64,000 nucleotides of DNA from Desulfobacteraceae bacterium (GCA_003599885.1 QZKW01000076.1:1-64000); one strand, 5' to 3'; numbered from the stretch's first letter, positions 18,073 through 28,020 are shown. Numbers and translations: made by a program. The notes: a model not told the origin generated them from the letters alone.

Positions 18073-19188
18073 TCAGGAAAGATGGGCAAGAATAATCTTC
18101 AGCACTCTCCGGATGGGCTCCGCAGCTCCCCAGAGCAACTGGTCCCCAACGGTAAACAGGGTGATGTATTCGGGCCCGATATTGAGCTTTCGGATCCGGC
18201 CCACCGGAACCTCCAGTTTGCCGGTAACCGCTGCCGGGGTCAGGTGTTTGATGGTATCTTCCTTGGTATTTTGAACAACCTTTACCCAATCATTGGCGGA
18301 GGCGATGATCTGTTCTATTTCCTGGACCGGCAGGTCTTTTGTCAGCTTGATGGTTAATGCCTGACTGTGGCATCGCATGGCGCCAATGCGGACACAGATG
18401 CCGTCAATGGGGATGGGCGAAGCGGTTTGGAGAATCTTATTGGTTTCAGCAAAGCCTTTCCATTCTTCCTTGGATTGTCCGGATGCAACGGCTGTGTCAA
18501 TCCAGGGGATGGCGCTGCCGGCAAGAGGCACCCCAAAATAATCCACCGGAAACTCGGCGCCTCTCATGGTCTGGATAATGCGGCGGTCCAGATCCAGAAT
18601 AGACGATGCGGGGTCTGAGATAAATTCTTCACCTGCTTGGCTGATCACGCCCATCTGTTTGACCAGTTCCCGCATATTATTGGCACCGGCGCCTGAAGAC
18701 GCCTGATAGGTCATGGATGTGATCCATTCGATATACCCTTTTGCAAACAGGCCGCCCACAGCCATAAGCATCAAACTGACAGTGCAGTTGCCGCCGATGT
18801 AATTTTTAATCCCGTTGGCTAGCCCCTTGTCAATGACATGGCGGTTGACCGGATCAAGGACGATAATGCTGTCATTTTCCATTCGCAGAGAAGACGCCGC
18901 ATCCACCCAGTATCCATTCCATCCGGCGGAACGAAGGGCCGGATACACTTTTTTGGTATAATCTCCCCCTTGGCAGGTGACGATGATATCCATGCCGGAA
19001 AGGGTTTTGATATCAAAAGCATCCTGAAGGGGCGGAATATCCAGCCCGACTTCAGGACCGCTCTGCCCTATTTGGGATGTCGAAGCAAACAGCGGTTCAA
19101 ATCCATGAAAATCATCTTCTTCCATCATTCGGTCCATCAGCACCGAACCGACCATGCCCCGCCAGCCGATAAAACCAACCTTTAACAT
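18073..19188 (-). CDS. asd: Aspartate-semialdehyde dehydrogenase (enterobacterial type)
   Basis: 371 aa. Reduces beta-aspartyl phosphate to aspartate semialdehyde in the lysine, threonine, methionine and diaminopimelate pathway. The N-terminal NADP-binding motif is GFIGWRGMVGSVL. The catalytic nucleophile is Cys135 in IGGNCTVSLMLMA, at the same position as in the E. coli enzyme, and later SSGAGANNMREL and the catalytic His in RIGAMRCHSQA are present. The length and the GGNCTVSLML motif place it in the E. coli-like subgroup rather than the shorter Gram-positive type. A strong promoter lies about 140 nt upstream. No lysine riboswitch-like structure is evident in the leader. Confidence 0.95.
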   Translation of the reverse strand: MLKVGFIGWRGMVGSVLMDRMMEEDDFHGFEPLFASTSQIGQSGPEVGLDIPPLQDAFDIKTLSGMDIIVTCQGGDYTKKVYPALRSAGWNGYWVDAASSLRMENDSIIVLDPVNRHVIDKGLANGIKNYIGGNCTVSLMLMAVGGLFAKGYIEWITSMTYQASSGAGANNMRELVKQMGVISQAGEEFISDPASSILDLDRRIIQTMRGAEFPVDYFGVPLAGSAIPWIDTAVASGQSKEEWKGFAETNKILQTASPIPIDGICVRIGAMRCHSQALTIKLTKDLPVQEIEQIIASANDWVKVVQNTKEDTIKHLTPAAVTGKLEVPVGRIRKLNIGPEYITLFTVGDQLLWGAAEPIRRVLKIILAHLS

Positions 19189-19325
19189 TGCCGAGCCCCT
19201 TTCAAAGTTCTTGATTTATAATTTTAATCCATGCACAATAGCCGAAACCGTCAATTGTCGGCAGGTCATAGAAAGAATATCCAAAAAAACAGAAATGTAC
19301 GAATGAGTTTCTTAATTTATTTTAA

Positions 19326-19353
19326 CTTATAAAGCTTCCCGTTTCTTTGTCAA
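19326..19353 (-). promoter_or_regulatory. Sigma-70 promoter of asd
   Basis: On the minus strand TTGACA (19353-19348), a 16-nt spacer and TATAAG (19331-19326) form a near-consensus promoter. Transcription would begin near 19319 and leave a leader of roughly 130 nt before asd. Confidence 0.7.
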
Positions 19354-19471
19354 TAATAACATATGGATTACAAAATCCCGGACCGTATTCTTCGCCGCGC
19401 CGCATCTTTCAAGAAGACGCCTTCATTCGTATACTTCTAAACAACCACAGACGCAAAGAGCCTTTTAATCA

Positions 19472-20701
19472 ATGCCGATTTATGAATACAGCGCGTTAAA
19501 CGCCAAAGGCAAAACAGTCACAGACATCATGGACGCGGAAAGCGTAAACTCCGCCCGTCAAAAACTCCGGAGCGCCAATATCTATCCCCTGGCCATTCGC
19601 GAAGTGTACGACAAAAAAACCAAAAAATCCGCCCAACTGCCGTTTATCACCAAATACTTTTCTCCCAAAGTCAAACAATCCGAACTGGCCATGATGACCC
19701 GGCAACTGGCCACGCTTATCAGCGCGGGTTTTCCCCTGGTGTCAGGCATTTATACCTTGGTTCCGCAAACCAGCTCCCATATTTTTAAACAGGTCTTGTC
19801 TCAGACTAAAGACGCCATTGAAGCAGGTAGCAGTTTTGCCGACGCATTATCCAGCTATCCGGAAACATTTTCCGATATGTACGTCAACATGGTCCGCTCC
19901 GGAGAATCTTCCGGAACCCTTGAACTGGTTCTTGAACGCCTCGCGGACATTCTTGAAAAACAGCAGAAGTTGACCAACAGCATTCGCTCCGCTCTTACCT
20001 ACCCGATATTGATGCTGATCATCGGCATTCTGGTGCTATATTTTCTCCTGGCCTATGTCGTCCCGAAAATTACCGCTATTTTTTCCGATATGGGGCAAAC
20101 CCTGCCCGCCCCGACACGATTTCTTATCGCCACCAGCGAGTTTTTTAAATCCGGATGGTGGATGCTTCTTCTGGTCATTGCCGGGATTTTTTTCGGCATC
20201 AACCGGCTGAAAAAATCTGAAAAAGGAAGGCTCTGGTATGACAAAACCAAATTGTCCCTGCCCGGCATCGGCCTCCTGACCACCAAACTGGCAGTGGCCC
20301 GTTTTTCCAGGACCCTTGGCACGCTTCTGGAAAACGGCGTGTCCCTGCTTCAGGCCTTGCGGATCGTTAAAAATATCGTCGGCAACCGGGTCATTGCAGA
20401 TGCTATTGAAGCTGCCGCCGTGGAAGTGGAAAAAGGGAGCGGACTCGGCAAAGCACTGGACGCATCCAAAATTTTTCCCCATATTTCCATTCAGATGATA
20501 CAGGTGGGCGAGCAGAGCGGTGCGCTGGAGACCATGCTGAGCAAAATGGCCGATATTTATGAAAATGATGTGGAAAACACAGTGGTGGGGCTGAGTACGT
20601 TGCTGGAACCGATAATTATCTTGTTTATGGGCGTACTCGTCGGGTTTATTGTTCTGTCGATTCTATTGCCGATCTTTGAGATGAACCAGTTGATCAAGTG
20701 A
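19472..20701 (+). CDS. gspF: Type II secretion inner-membrane platform protein GspF
   Basis: 409 aa, full length. The N-terminal segment MPIYEYSALNAKGKT is the family signature. Two homologous cytoplasmic T2SSF domains (about residues 75-195 and 275-395) each contain a G-E-x-S/Q-G motif (VRSGESSGTLELVLERLADILE and VGEQSGALETMLSKMAD). Three transmembrane segments lie near 170-195, 215-245 and 375-400. GspF forms the membrane platform that works with the ATPase GspE. It lies alone on the plus strand, tail to tail with the rest of the gsp genes and separated by only 14 nt from the preceding stop. Its start has only a weak ribosome binding site. Confidence 0.95.
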   Translation: MPIYEYSALNAKGKTVTDIMDAESVNSARQKLRSANIYPLAIREVYDKKTKKSAQLPFITKYFSPKVKQSELAMMTRQLATLISAGFPLVSGIYTLVPQTSSHIFKQVLSQTKDAIEAGSSFADALSSYPETFSDMYVNMVRSGESSGTLELVLERLADILEKQQKLTNSIRSALTYPILMLIIGILVLYFLLAYVVPKITAIFSDMGQTLPAPTRFLIATSEFFKSGWWMLLLVIAGIFFGINRLKKSEKGRLWYDKTKLSLPGIGLLTTKLAVARFSRTLGTLLENGVSLLQALRIVKNIVGNRVIADAIEAAAVEVEKGSGLGKALDASKIFPHISIQMIQVGEQSGALETMLSKMADIYENDVENTVVGLSTLLEPIIILFMGVLVGFIVLSILLPIFEMNQLIK

Positions 20702-20715
20702 TGACGTAACGGCTT

Positions 20716-21765
20716 TTAAAACTGACAGGTCATACCTAATAAAATTTTATCTTTCTGGATATGGGCCGAAAAATCGGCCCCCGCACTTTTTTTGAGTTGC
20801 TGGACGAATTCACTCTTTTTTGCCTGATTAAATTTATACGCGCTGTTGATACCGCCATAGATGCTTCCGCTGTAAAATCCCAGCCCGACTAGCGACATCA
20901 TCCCTCCCAGGGCATAGAGGTCCTGGTCAAAGCTTTCAACTGCGCCAACCATGAACACACTGGTGAAAAAAAAAGCGATCAGAGAGTCCCGGTATCTGCC
21001 GCAATAAAAATAGCCGCCGCCCGGAACCACGGATAAAATGCCGGCAGTCACCGGATTTTTCTGCGGGATGGCCGCCTGCTCCTTTAACTGAGTATCCAGG
21101 GTTTGAATGTCAAATGCCGTCCGGCCGGACAGGCTGATCCGGTCAAATGCAGCCTGCGCCTTGTCGAAATCGCCGGACTCAAGATAGAGCCACCCGATTT
21201 GATGCCAGGCTTTATCCGCCACTGCTGCATCGCCGGACAGTTGTATCAGGTAGGTCAGTTGGTCGACTGCCGCCCGGTAATTGCCTGAACGTTGATAACT
21301 CCGGCTGATCATCCACCCACTTTCAATGCCAACGGGTGATGCGCCCTGCTTGTCGAGGATGGAAGTGAACTGATTTATGGCGGCGGCGTAATCCTTAAGA
21401 TGAAAAAGCGACATGCCGATATTGAACTGGGCATGGAGCACCCGTTCATCCCTGGGGAAAAAATAAACAAACTTTTTGTATTCAACCGTTGCCGTGCCAT
21501 AGTCATGACCGGCAAAACAATCATCCGCATACTTCATCTGGGTATCCGCGTTGATGAGGATATTTTCTTGACCTCCTAAAACAACGGATGCTGATGGGAG
21601 TATGAGCAACACAAAAACCATCCGCAACGTCAAAACAAATTTACGAATATGCAGGGATGCAGTGGGGGGCTGGAAAGTAGAAGCTGATGGCTGATGCCGG
21701 AAGATAAAAAACAATCGAATATATACCTTTCGCAGATCGGGTTTCTTTCCCGGCGAATAAACCAT
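20716..21765 (-). CDS. TPR-repeat membrane protein of unknown function downstream of gspE
   Basis: Up to 349 aa. ATG 21765 lies 2 nt after the gspE stop. The first 48 residues are atypical, and a signal-peptide-like segment starts only at MVFVLLILPSASVVLGG (ATG 21621), so the shorter form (301 aa) is plausible. Neither start has a good ribosome binding site. The middle (about residues 75-235) contains tetratricopeptide repeats such as HDYGTATVEYKKFVYFFPRD, LKDYAAAINQFTSIL and SGNYRAAVDQLTYL. The C-terminal third has hydrophobic segments around SVVPGGGYFYCGRY, a PGxGYxYxGR motif seen in TM2-like small membrane proteins. I infer a helper in envelope or secretion function from context only. Confidence 0.65.
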   Translation of the reverse strand: MVYSPGKKPDLRKVYIRLFFIFRHQPSASTFQPPTASLHIRKFVLTLRMVFVLLILPSASVVLGGQENILINADTQMKYADDCFAGHDYGTATVEYKKFVYFFPRDERVLHAQFNIGMSLFHLKDYAAAINQFTSILDKQGASPVGIESGWMISRSYQRSGNYRAAVDQLTYLIQLSGDAAVADKAWHQIGWLYLESGDFDKAQAAFDRISLSGRTAFDIQTLDTQLKEQAAIPQKNPVTAGILSVVPGGGYFYCGRYRDSLIAFFFTSVFMVGAVESFDQDLYALGGMMSLVGLGFYSGSIYGGINSAYKFNQAKKSEFVQQLKKSAGADFSAHIQKDKILLGMTCQF

Positions 21766-21767
21766 TA

Positions 21768-23510
21768 TCAGGTCTGGGTGACGCGCAGCACTTCCTCAAT
21801 GGTCGTGATTCCTTCAAGCACTTTTTGAATGCCGTCGTCATACAGGGTCGTCATTCCCTGGCTTACCGCTTCTTTTTTAATCTGGTGGGAATCATGGGAT
21901 TTCAGGATCATGCTTTGAAGGGATTCATTCAAAACCATAATCTCGTAAATGCCGAGTCTGCCCTTGTATCCGCTTCCGAAACACCGGGGACATCCTTTGG
22001 CTCGGTAAAAGGTCACCGGTCCGTCAGCGCTGGCGGCTCCTTTAATATTTCCAAGCTGCTGCAATGTTTCCGCATCCGGATGATATGGCTCCTTGCAGTC
22101 ACTGCACAATACCCTGAGAAGCCGCTGGGCGATGACTGCGATGACGGAAGAAGATATCAGAAACGGCTCAACGCCGATATCCACCAGGCGGGTGATGGCG
22201 CTGGCGGAATCATTGGTATGGAGGGTCGAGAACACCAGATGACCGGTCAATGCCGATTGAACTCCGATATCTGCGGTCTCCTGATCCCGCATCTCACCAA
22301 TGAGAATGACATCCGGATCCTGACGCACAATGGACCGGAGGCCTCTGGAAAAAGTCAGGTCAATCTTGGAATTGACCTGAATCTGACCGATGCCTTTGAG
22401 CTGGTATTCCACAGGATCTTCAATGGTGATGATATTGATGTCCGGCGAATTGATCTGTGAAAGAATCGCATACAGCGTGGTTGTTTTCCCGCTGCCGGTG
22501 GGACCGGTGACAAGAATGATGCCATGGGACAGATGGATCAGGCTTTCGATCAACTTTAACTTCTCGTCTTTCAATCCAAGATCCGGAAGTCGAAGCAACG
22601 TGCTTGATTTGTTCAATAATCTCAGAACGATCCGCTCCCCATAAGTAATGGGTATGGTAGACACCCGGATATCGATGCTCTGATCGCCGATTTTAACGTC
22701 AAACCGTCCATCCTGGGGCAGGCGTTTTTCCGCGATATTCATCTTGGACATGACCTTGATTCTTGAAATCAGGGATGACTGCATCCATTTCGGAGGACTC
22801 AGAAGGTCATACAAAATTCCGTCCACCCGGTAACGGACTTTAAAACTGTTCTGGTAGGGTTCAATATGAATATCACTGGCCCCGCTTTTGACCGACTGAG
22901 AGATAATATGGTTGACTAGTTTAATAATCGGGGCATCGCTCGTGTCATCCAAAAGGTCTGCGGTTTCTTCGATTTCGCTGATAATGTCGTTGCCGTCGCC
23001 TTCCATATCCGCAACCAGCTGCTGGGCAGTGTCCCGGCTGCTGTCATATGCGGAATTGATAAGGGAAAGAATGGATTCTCGGGTAGACAGGACCAGGGTC
23101 GCGTCATCCCATTGAAGAATCTTCAGCATGTCATCAACCGGCTGGAAAACAGTGGGGTTATTTAAAAGGATGACAGCCCTGCCGGCTTCTATCGTCTCAT
23201 CCTGTGCGGCTGTCATTGGCACCTTCTCCATGTTTTTGATTGGCACCATGACATATTTTTTTAAAAACTGAATGGAAAGTTTTTGGGTGAATTCCGTGCT
23301 GAATTCATCCAAAGTCACTTTCGGTAAAAAAGGCATCTGATACAATTTGCTGAATGCCTCCAAAAGCTGACTTTCCGTGACCAGTTTCTTTTTGACCAGC
23401 ATTTCCGAGAGTATGGCGTTCTGTTCCAGGCAGGTTTGCCGGATGTCTTTAAAAGCGTCTTCGGAAACGTCAAATTCCTGATTCAATATTTGTGAAAGGC
23501 GTTTAAACAT
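21768..23510 (-). CDS. gspE: Type II secretion ATPase GspE
   Basis: 580 aa. N-terminal T2SSE domain (about residues 45-150), then the ATPase domain. Walker A GPTGSGKT spans 336-343. The Asp box around IITIEDPVEYQ, Walker B-like VILIGEMRD (401-409) and the His box GHLVFSTLHTND follow. Four zinc-binding cysteines, Cys469/Cys472 and Cys507/Cys510 (CSDC and CPRC), form the C(M) domain typical of GspE, which argues against a PilT-type retraction motor. It powers pseudopilus assembly at the inner membrane together with GspF and GspL. It follows gspD by about 65 nt, and the TPR gene begins 2 nt after its stop. Confidence 0.95.
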   Translation of the reverse strand: MFKRLSQILNQEFDVSEDAFKDIRQTCLEQNAILSEMLVKKKLVTESQLLEAFSKLYQMPFLPKVTLDEFSTEFTQKLSIQFLKKYVMVPIKNMEKVPMTAAQDETIEAGRAVILLNNPTVFQPVDDMLKILQWDDATLVLSTRESILSLINSAYDSSRDTAQQLVADMEGDGNDIISEIEETADLLDDTSDAPIIKLVNHIISQSVKSGASDIHIEPYQNSFKVRYRVDGILYDLLSPPKWMQSSLISRIKVMSKMNIAEKRLPQDGRFDVKIGDQSIDIRVSTIPITYGERIVLRLLNKSSTLLRLPDLGLKDEKLKLIESLIHLSHGIILVTGPTGSGKTTTLYAILSQINSPDINIITIEDPVEYQLKGIGQIQVNSKIDLTFSRGLRSIVRQDPDVILIGEMRDQETADIGVQSALTGHLVFSTLHTNDSASAITRLVDIGVEPFLISSSVIAVIAQRLLRVLCSDCKEPYHPDAETLQQLGNIKGAASADGPVTFYRAKGCPRCFGSGYKGRLGIYEIMVLNESLQSMILKSHDSHQIKKEAVSQGMTTLYDDGIQKVLEGITTIEEVLRVTQT

Positions 23511-23575
23511 ATTCTTTTATGGTCGGTCCAAAGTTATGGAATAGCGTTGTATTACCGGTTACAATCAAATCCGGG

Positions 23576-25588
23576 TTATTCATTCATGATCAGAGTGGGC
23601 ACACTGATCTTGTCTTTAAAAAGTTTAATGTTGCCTGCTTCAATATCCTGCATGTTCAGGTTTTTAGAGTCGTATATCGCATCAATTTCCGCTTTGGTTT
23701 CGAGGACATGCGGCGTCAGAAAAACATACAGATTCGTCTGATCGGCGGCTTTTCCCATGGACCGGAACAACCAGCCGACGACAGGGATACTCCCCAGGCA
23801 GGGAACCCTGTAATCGGTTGAAGAAAGCGCATCGTCAATCAAACCGCCAATGACCACCGTATGGGCGTCATGAACCACCACGACAGTCGTAATTGTTCGT
23901 TTTAGGGTGGTCGGCTGGAATAAATCCGTGGTGGATTCGAGTTTGGTGGCTTCCATGGCGATTTCCAGCCGGACTTGCCTGTCTTTGTTGATTTGCGGCG
24001 TGACTTCCAAACTGATGCCGACATCCTTATATTCATAATTGGCGTAATCGGTATCACCGGAGCTGGCCTTTGTCAGGTAAGGTATGTTTTTGCCAACCGT
24101 AATTTTGGCTTTTTCATTTTCCGATGTCAGTATCTGCGGGGTGGACAGGATATGATAGGACCGGTCTTTTTTATAGGCGCTAACGATCGCCGCGATGTTG
24201 GGGAACACGACATTGCCAATCTGAATGGCTTCGCCGAAAACCCCCATGGAAAAACCAGGCGGCAGGAGAGACGGCTGACCGGTTGATGCAGAATATGCGG
24301 ACTGAAGATATCCGGGGTCACCGCCGGTCGCCCCGCCGCTAAATCCGCCGCCCCAGAGGACGTCCTTACCGTTAATGCTGGTATCATCGCCGACCAACCA
24401 TTCGGTGCCGATATTTAAAGACTCGTCCTTGTTGATCTCCATGAGCAGGCATTCGATATAGAGCATGGACCGGAACATATCGAGCTTTTTGATGATCTCT
24501 TTCAGCACCTCGTAGTCATCTTTTTCAGCCACGATAATGAGGCTGTTGGTGGCCTTGTCCGCTGTGATTTTCACGTTTTCGGAAAGTACGGGCGCCATCT
24601 TCTTGCCTTTGTCCGAATCTCCCTGCTGTTTTGTGGGGAATTCCTGAAGCACTTTTGCGAGGTCCTCGGCCTTTGCATTTTCCAGGTAATAGACATGGAT
24701 GCTTTCATTGCCCTTGGGCGTAACCTTATCGAGCATGGCAATGAGTTTCTTGACCCGCTCCGTACCGGTTTGACTGGCTAAAACAATAATAATATTCGTG
24801 CGTTTATCAGATACCAGAATCACGTCCTTCTGGCCTTTTTTGGCCTGCTGCTCGGCGTTGAACACCGAATCAATGGTTTTCGACAATTCTTCCGCATCCG
24901 CATGTTCCACCGGCAGCACGGAAATTTCCTTGCCGATGCCCGTCACATCAATGGCGTTAATAATATTGATGAGGCGTTTGATATTGGAATACACATCGGT
25001 GATAATCAGCATGTTTGTCGGCGCGTATGAAAGGACCACACTGCTTTTTGAAACCAGCGGCGCGCATAATTGTTTGACTTCATTTGGATCTGCATATTTT
25101 AGATGAATCAGCTGGGTGACGATTTTATCATTGGGAGAATCCGCTTCCTCTTTTAAGCGGGTCTCAATGCTCATGGTCCTTGCATAGGGAGATGGGATAA
25201 TTTTGGTCACATCCCCTGCATCCACTGCGGCGAATCCATGAACATCAAGGACCGACTCAAACACCGCATATGCTTCATTGACGGAAATACGGGTAGGTGA
25301 AATAACCGAAATCGTTCCCTTGACCCGCCGGTCAATGATAAAATTTTTGCCGGTGAGTTCACTGATAAATTTGATGAATACTTCGATCTCCACATCATTG
25401 AAATCAATTGAGATAAAGCTGTCCGGAGATACTTCGGAAGGTGACGGTCCCGGTGTCATGGACGGAGCCGGCTGGCTTGAAGGATTCTGCTGGCGGGGCT
25501 GGGCGAGGGACAAATGGGCACTGCCGGCAACAAAACATACAAGGAATACGATTGGCATAATAATTGAAAATTTCCGAATTTTTCGCAT
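23576..25588 (-). CDS. gspD: Type II secretion outer-membrane secretin GspD
   Basis: 670 aa from ATG 25588. GGAAG sits 6 nt before this ATG but directly abuts an earlier ATG at 25594. A signal peptide (about residues 1-30) and a Pro/Ser/Gln-rich linker are followed by N0 (SFISIDFNDVEIEVFIKFI) and three N1-N3 repeats (each with a motif like IIVLASQTG or NSLIIVAEKDD). The C-terminal secretin domain (about 390-620) contains GNVVFPNIAAIVSAYKKD and VVIGGLIDDALSSTDYRVP, the conserved secretin signature. A C-terminal S-like tail is present. It forms the gated outer-membrane channel. No GspS pilotin is recognisable here. Confidence 0.95.
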   Translation of the reverse strand: MRKIRKFSIIMPIVFLVCFVAGSAHLSLAQPRQQNPSSQPAPSMTPGPSPSEVSPDSFISIDFNDVEIEVFIKFISELTGKNFIIDRRVKGTISVISPTRISVNEAYAVFESVLDVHGFAAVDAGDVTKIIPSPYARTMSIETRLKEEADSPNDKIVTQLIHLKYADPNEVKQLCAPLVSKSSVVLSYAPTNMLIITDVYSNIKRLINIINAIDVTGIGKEISVLPVEHADAEELSKTIDSVFNAEQQAKKGQKDVILVSDKRTNIIIVLASQTGTERVKKLIAMLDKVTPKGNESIHVYYLENAKAEDLAKVLQEFPTKQQGDSDKGKKMAPVLSENVKITADKATNSLIIVAEKDDYEVLKEIIKKLDMFRSMLYIECLLMEINKDESLNIGTEWLVGDDTSINGKDVLWGGGFSGGATGGDPGYLQSAYSASTGQPSLLPPGFSMGVFGEAIQIGNVVFPNIAAIVSAYKKDRSYHILSTPQILTSENEKAKITVGKNIPYLTKASSGDTDYANYEYKDVGISLEVTPQINKDRQVRLEIAMEATKLESTTDLFQPTTLKRTITTVVVVHDAHTVVIGGLIDDALSSTDYRVPCLGSIPVVGWLFRSMGKAADQTNLYVFLTPHVLETKAEIDAIYDSKNLNMQDIEAGNIKLFKDKISVPTLIMNE

Positions 25589-25621
25589 AGTCATCTTCCG
25601 ATTTCTTATAAATAAAGTGAA

Positions 25622-26536
25622 CTATTCTCTAATTTGATAACCGATCGTCATCATGTCATTCTGGCGTTCAATCTGGATTTCAACCGATGTTGAAGACTTG
25701 AGACTGTCATAGAATTTTAGTGCGTCATCCACTGATTGGATTTCTTTACCGTTTACGCCTTTGACAATATCGCCATTTTTTAACCCCATTTCATTGAATA
25801 TGGAATTCTGCTGAACATGGCTTAACAGCAAACCGTCGGGTTTGCCATCTCTAAAATGCGGCCTGACTTTCACCTGGCTCATTAACTGATTAATATTTTT
25901 TAAGGAATCATTGATTTTATCACGGTCAATATTGACGGACTCATCCATTTCGCCGCCTTCATCCGGAAGACCGGGATCATATTCTTCCGATGCATCCGGA
26001 GAAAACGAATCGCCCCGTTTTTTTGTTTTATTCTTGTCTTCCTCCATCAACAGAACTTCATCTTTCCCATCTACACTGAGAACCACTTTTTTTCTCAGTA
26101 TCGCTTTGATCTGGGCATTGACAATGGCATCGCCGGCTTTATAAAGCCCCTGTTTGCGTTTTTGAACGTCTTCAATGACCGCGTACCCGCTGTCCCCCTG
26201 CCCGGCGGTAATCGTTCCCAGCAAATTCAGATTCAGGGTGGTTTGCTGAAGTTTATCCGGGTCGATATCAAGCGTTTTGGCCGGTTTAAGGGCCTGCAGG
26301 GTCTTAAGCAGATCCCGGCTGGTGATGGATTGATAAGCGGATAGCTGCCGGGCCTGTGGCTGGTTATTGACATGGATATTTTTTATATCTGATCCTGTCG
26401 CAATGACGGACGCCATGTCGGAAGATGCCGCCTGATTTAATGCTGCTGAAAGCACCTGGTAACCCAATGAAACGGAAAAAAATATAAAAACCGCAATCAG
26501 CAATAAATTGACTATGGAAAATAGATTTTTAATCAT
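25622..26536 (-). CDS. gspC: Type II secretion protein GspC (inner-membrane clamp with PDZ domain)
   Basis: 304 aa from ATG 26536; a TTG 9 nt earlier is also possible. One N-terminal transmembrane helix (about residues 8-30) is followed by the HR domain (about 100-165; NLNLLGTITAGQGDSGYAVIED is the part that contacts GspD). A charged linker leads to a C-terminal PDZ domain (about 225-304) with NGDIVKGVNGKEIQSVDDALKF. GspC couples the inner-membrane platform to the secretin and recruits substrates. It lies directly upstream of gspD, the classical order. Confidence 0.9.
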   Translation of the reverse strand: MIKNLFSIVNLLLIAVFIFFSVSLGYQVLSAALNQAASSDMASVIATGSDIKNIHVNNQPQARQLSAYQSITSRDLLKTLQALKPAKTLDIDPDKLQQTTLNLNLLGTITAGQGDSGYAVIEDVQKRKQGLYKAGDAIVNAQIKAILRKKVVLSVDGKDEVLLMEEDKNKTKKRGDSFSPDASEEYDPGLPDEGGEMDESVNIDRDKINDSLKNINQLMSQVKVRPHFRDGKPDGLLLSHVQQNSIFNEMGLKNGDIVKGVNGKEIQSVDDALKFYDSLKSSTSVEIQIERQNDMMTIGYQIRE

Positions 26537-26575
26537 AAGAAACAATCAATCAAAATGTGTATTGCTTAAAGCCAC

Positions 26576-27436
26576 TTATTTTAATGAAAAATTCGGCTGT
26601 TCCACAGATCCGGAAATACGGAAAGGGATGCCGCCGGTTTTTGTCTTCATGCCTGAGATCAGATCAACAGGGAACTGGGCGCCCAGCTGTTTGATGATGC
26701 CGGGATGCGGGGTCACTTCTCCGATAATATTGATCGGACTTTTTTCGATGGGAGTGTTGATGATCACTGACCCGCTTGCCGTCCCGGAGACTTCGCGACT
26801 GTCGACGTCAAGGCGCTTCAGCATCAGCTGTTGACCTGCCAGCTCAAAATCCGCATCAACATTTTTAAACGTCACCTGGCCAATGCCAAACAAGGCAGGC
26901 GTAAACTGAATGCTGCTCTCAGCAATTTTGATTTGGGCGTTACCCCTGCCGGAACCGGTCTCTTTGTTGGAAAATAAAACCGTGCCGCTGGCAATCCCTG
27001 ATACCTGACAGAGTTTCAAATCTTTAAGTGCCGGTATTTTCGATATTTGAACATCCTCAAATGACGCATTGAGGTCTATTTTAGGACTGGAAATTATTTC
27101 CGAGAGAATAACTTTTGCAGCCACTGTCCCGTCACAGGAATTCCCTGTAACCTGCATGGTTTTGTCAGCCGTAAACAGTGAAAGCAGGGATGGGGTCACT
27201 TTCACATGATCCAACACGGCAATTTTCTTATCCTGGCGAAACACTTCCAGTGCATCCAGGGATAATCCTAAAGGGAAACCGGGTTTTAAGCCCTGAACCG
27301 TAAATTTCACATCCGGGGACATCGAATTAACCCTATAATTTATATAGGATGTTACGGCATTGCTTGGGAACAAAAAATAGAGACAAAGGACTGTCACCCC
27401 AATAATATATCCCGTATAGGCCAGCCTTTTTTTCAT
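26576..27436 (-). CDS. gspN: Type II secretion protein GspN
   Basis: 286 aa. One N-terminal membrane anchor (residues 5-25, TGYIIGVTVLCLYFLFPSNA) is followed by a beta-rich periplasmic region resembling the AsmA/GspN fold. Characteristic segments are FPLGLSLDALEVFRQDKKIA, LPFxSG-like VSGIASGTVLFSNKETGSG and the C-terminal ISGMKTKTGGIPFRISGSV. GspN is an accessory T2SS protein present in some species and common in Desulfobacterota and Geobacter-type clusters. Its exact role is unsettled. It lies between gspM and gspC, as expected. Confidence 0.82.
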   Translation of the reverse strand: MKKRLAYTGYIIGVTVLCLYFLFPSNAVTSYINYRVNSMSPDVKFTVQGLKPGFPLGLSLDALEVFRQDKKIAVLDHVKVTPSLLSLFTADKTMQVTGNSCDGTVAAKVILSEIISSPKIDLNASFEDVQISKIPALKDLKLCQVSGIASGTVLFSNKETGSGRGNAQIKIAESSIQFTPALFGIGQVTFKNVDADFELAGQQLMLKRLDVDSREVSGTASGSVIINTPIEKSPINIIGEVTPHPGIIKQLGAQFPVDLISGMKTKTGGIPFRISGSVEQPNFSLK

Positions 27437-27492
27437 TTATACACTATCCTGAATATGATGATCCTGTAAAAAACAAAGCCAATGGAGAACCT

Positions 27493-28020
27493 TTATGATT
27501 CAAATGTCTCCACCTGTAAAACGGCGCTGATCAAGCCGCTGTCTTTCCCGGTTTTGGTGATTGACAGCCGTCTGACAATCAGCATATTTGCAGAAGTTTC
27601 CACTTTAAATAAATAAGAGGTTAAATCCTTCAGCGTAATCTCCTGAAGCTTTAATTCAACCCTGGATATTTTCAGACCGGAATCTTCCTTAACAGCAGAG
27701 GATGGCTTCATGTACTCGATATGATCTTTTAAGCCGGTATCTCCCGCCAGTTGATCCAGGAATGAAAAAAGGGTAAACCCCGGTTGTCTGTTGTTTAAAT
27801 TCTGACGGGAGGATTCAAGTTTTCCCTGCATGGCAAGGTATTCAGACCGTAAGATTTTCATATCAACCAGGATGCTTCTTTTTGAATCCAGGCGGCCTTT
27901 GAGTTCATCCCGTTTTTCAAATACCGGAACGATCAGCCATTGCACCATGATAAAAACAATCAGAAACACCCCGGCGCCGGATATCGCGATCTTTTCACGC
28001 TGGTTAAGATTTAAATTCAT
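27493..28020 (-). CDS. gspM: Type II secretion protein GspM
   Basis: 175 aa. A short cytoplasmic N-terminus (MNLNLNQREKIAI) precedes one transmembrane helix (about residues 12-32, VFLIVFIMVQWLIVPVF). A helical stalk (about 35-85) and a small ferredoxin-like periplasmic domain (about 90-175) follow. The arrangement matches GspM/PilO proteins, which dimerise with GspL. The RBS AGGAAAG lies 7 nt before the ATG. The position immediately after gspL supports the call more than sequence conservation, which is low in this family. Confidence 0.82.
   Translation of the reverse strand: MNLNLNQREKIAISGAGVFLIVFIMVQWLIVPVFEKRDELKGRLDSKRSILVDMKILRSEYLAMQGKLESSRQNLNNRQPGFTLFSFLDQLAGDTGLKDHIEYMKPSSAVKEDSGLKISRVELKLQEITLKDLTSYLFKVETSANMLIVRRLSITKTGKDSGLISAVLQVETFES

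Noticed and set aside
19189-19319. Lysine riboswitch in the asd leader
   Set aside because: The leader is short and lacks the long paired elements; no support.
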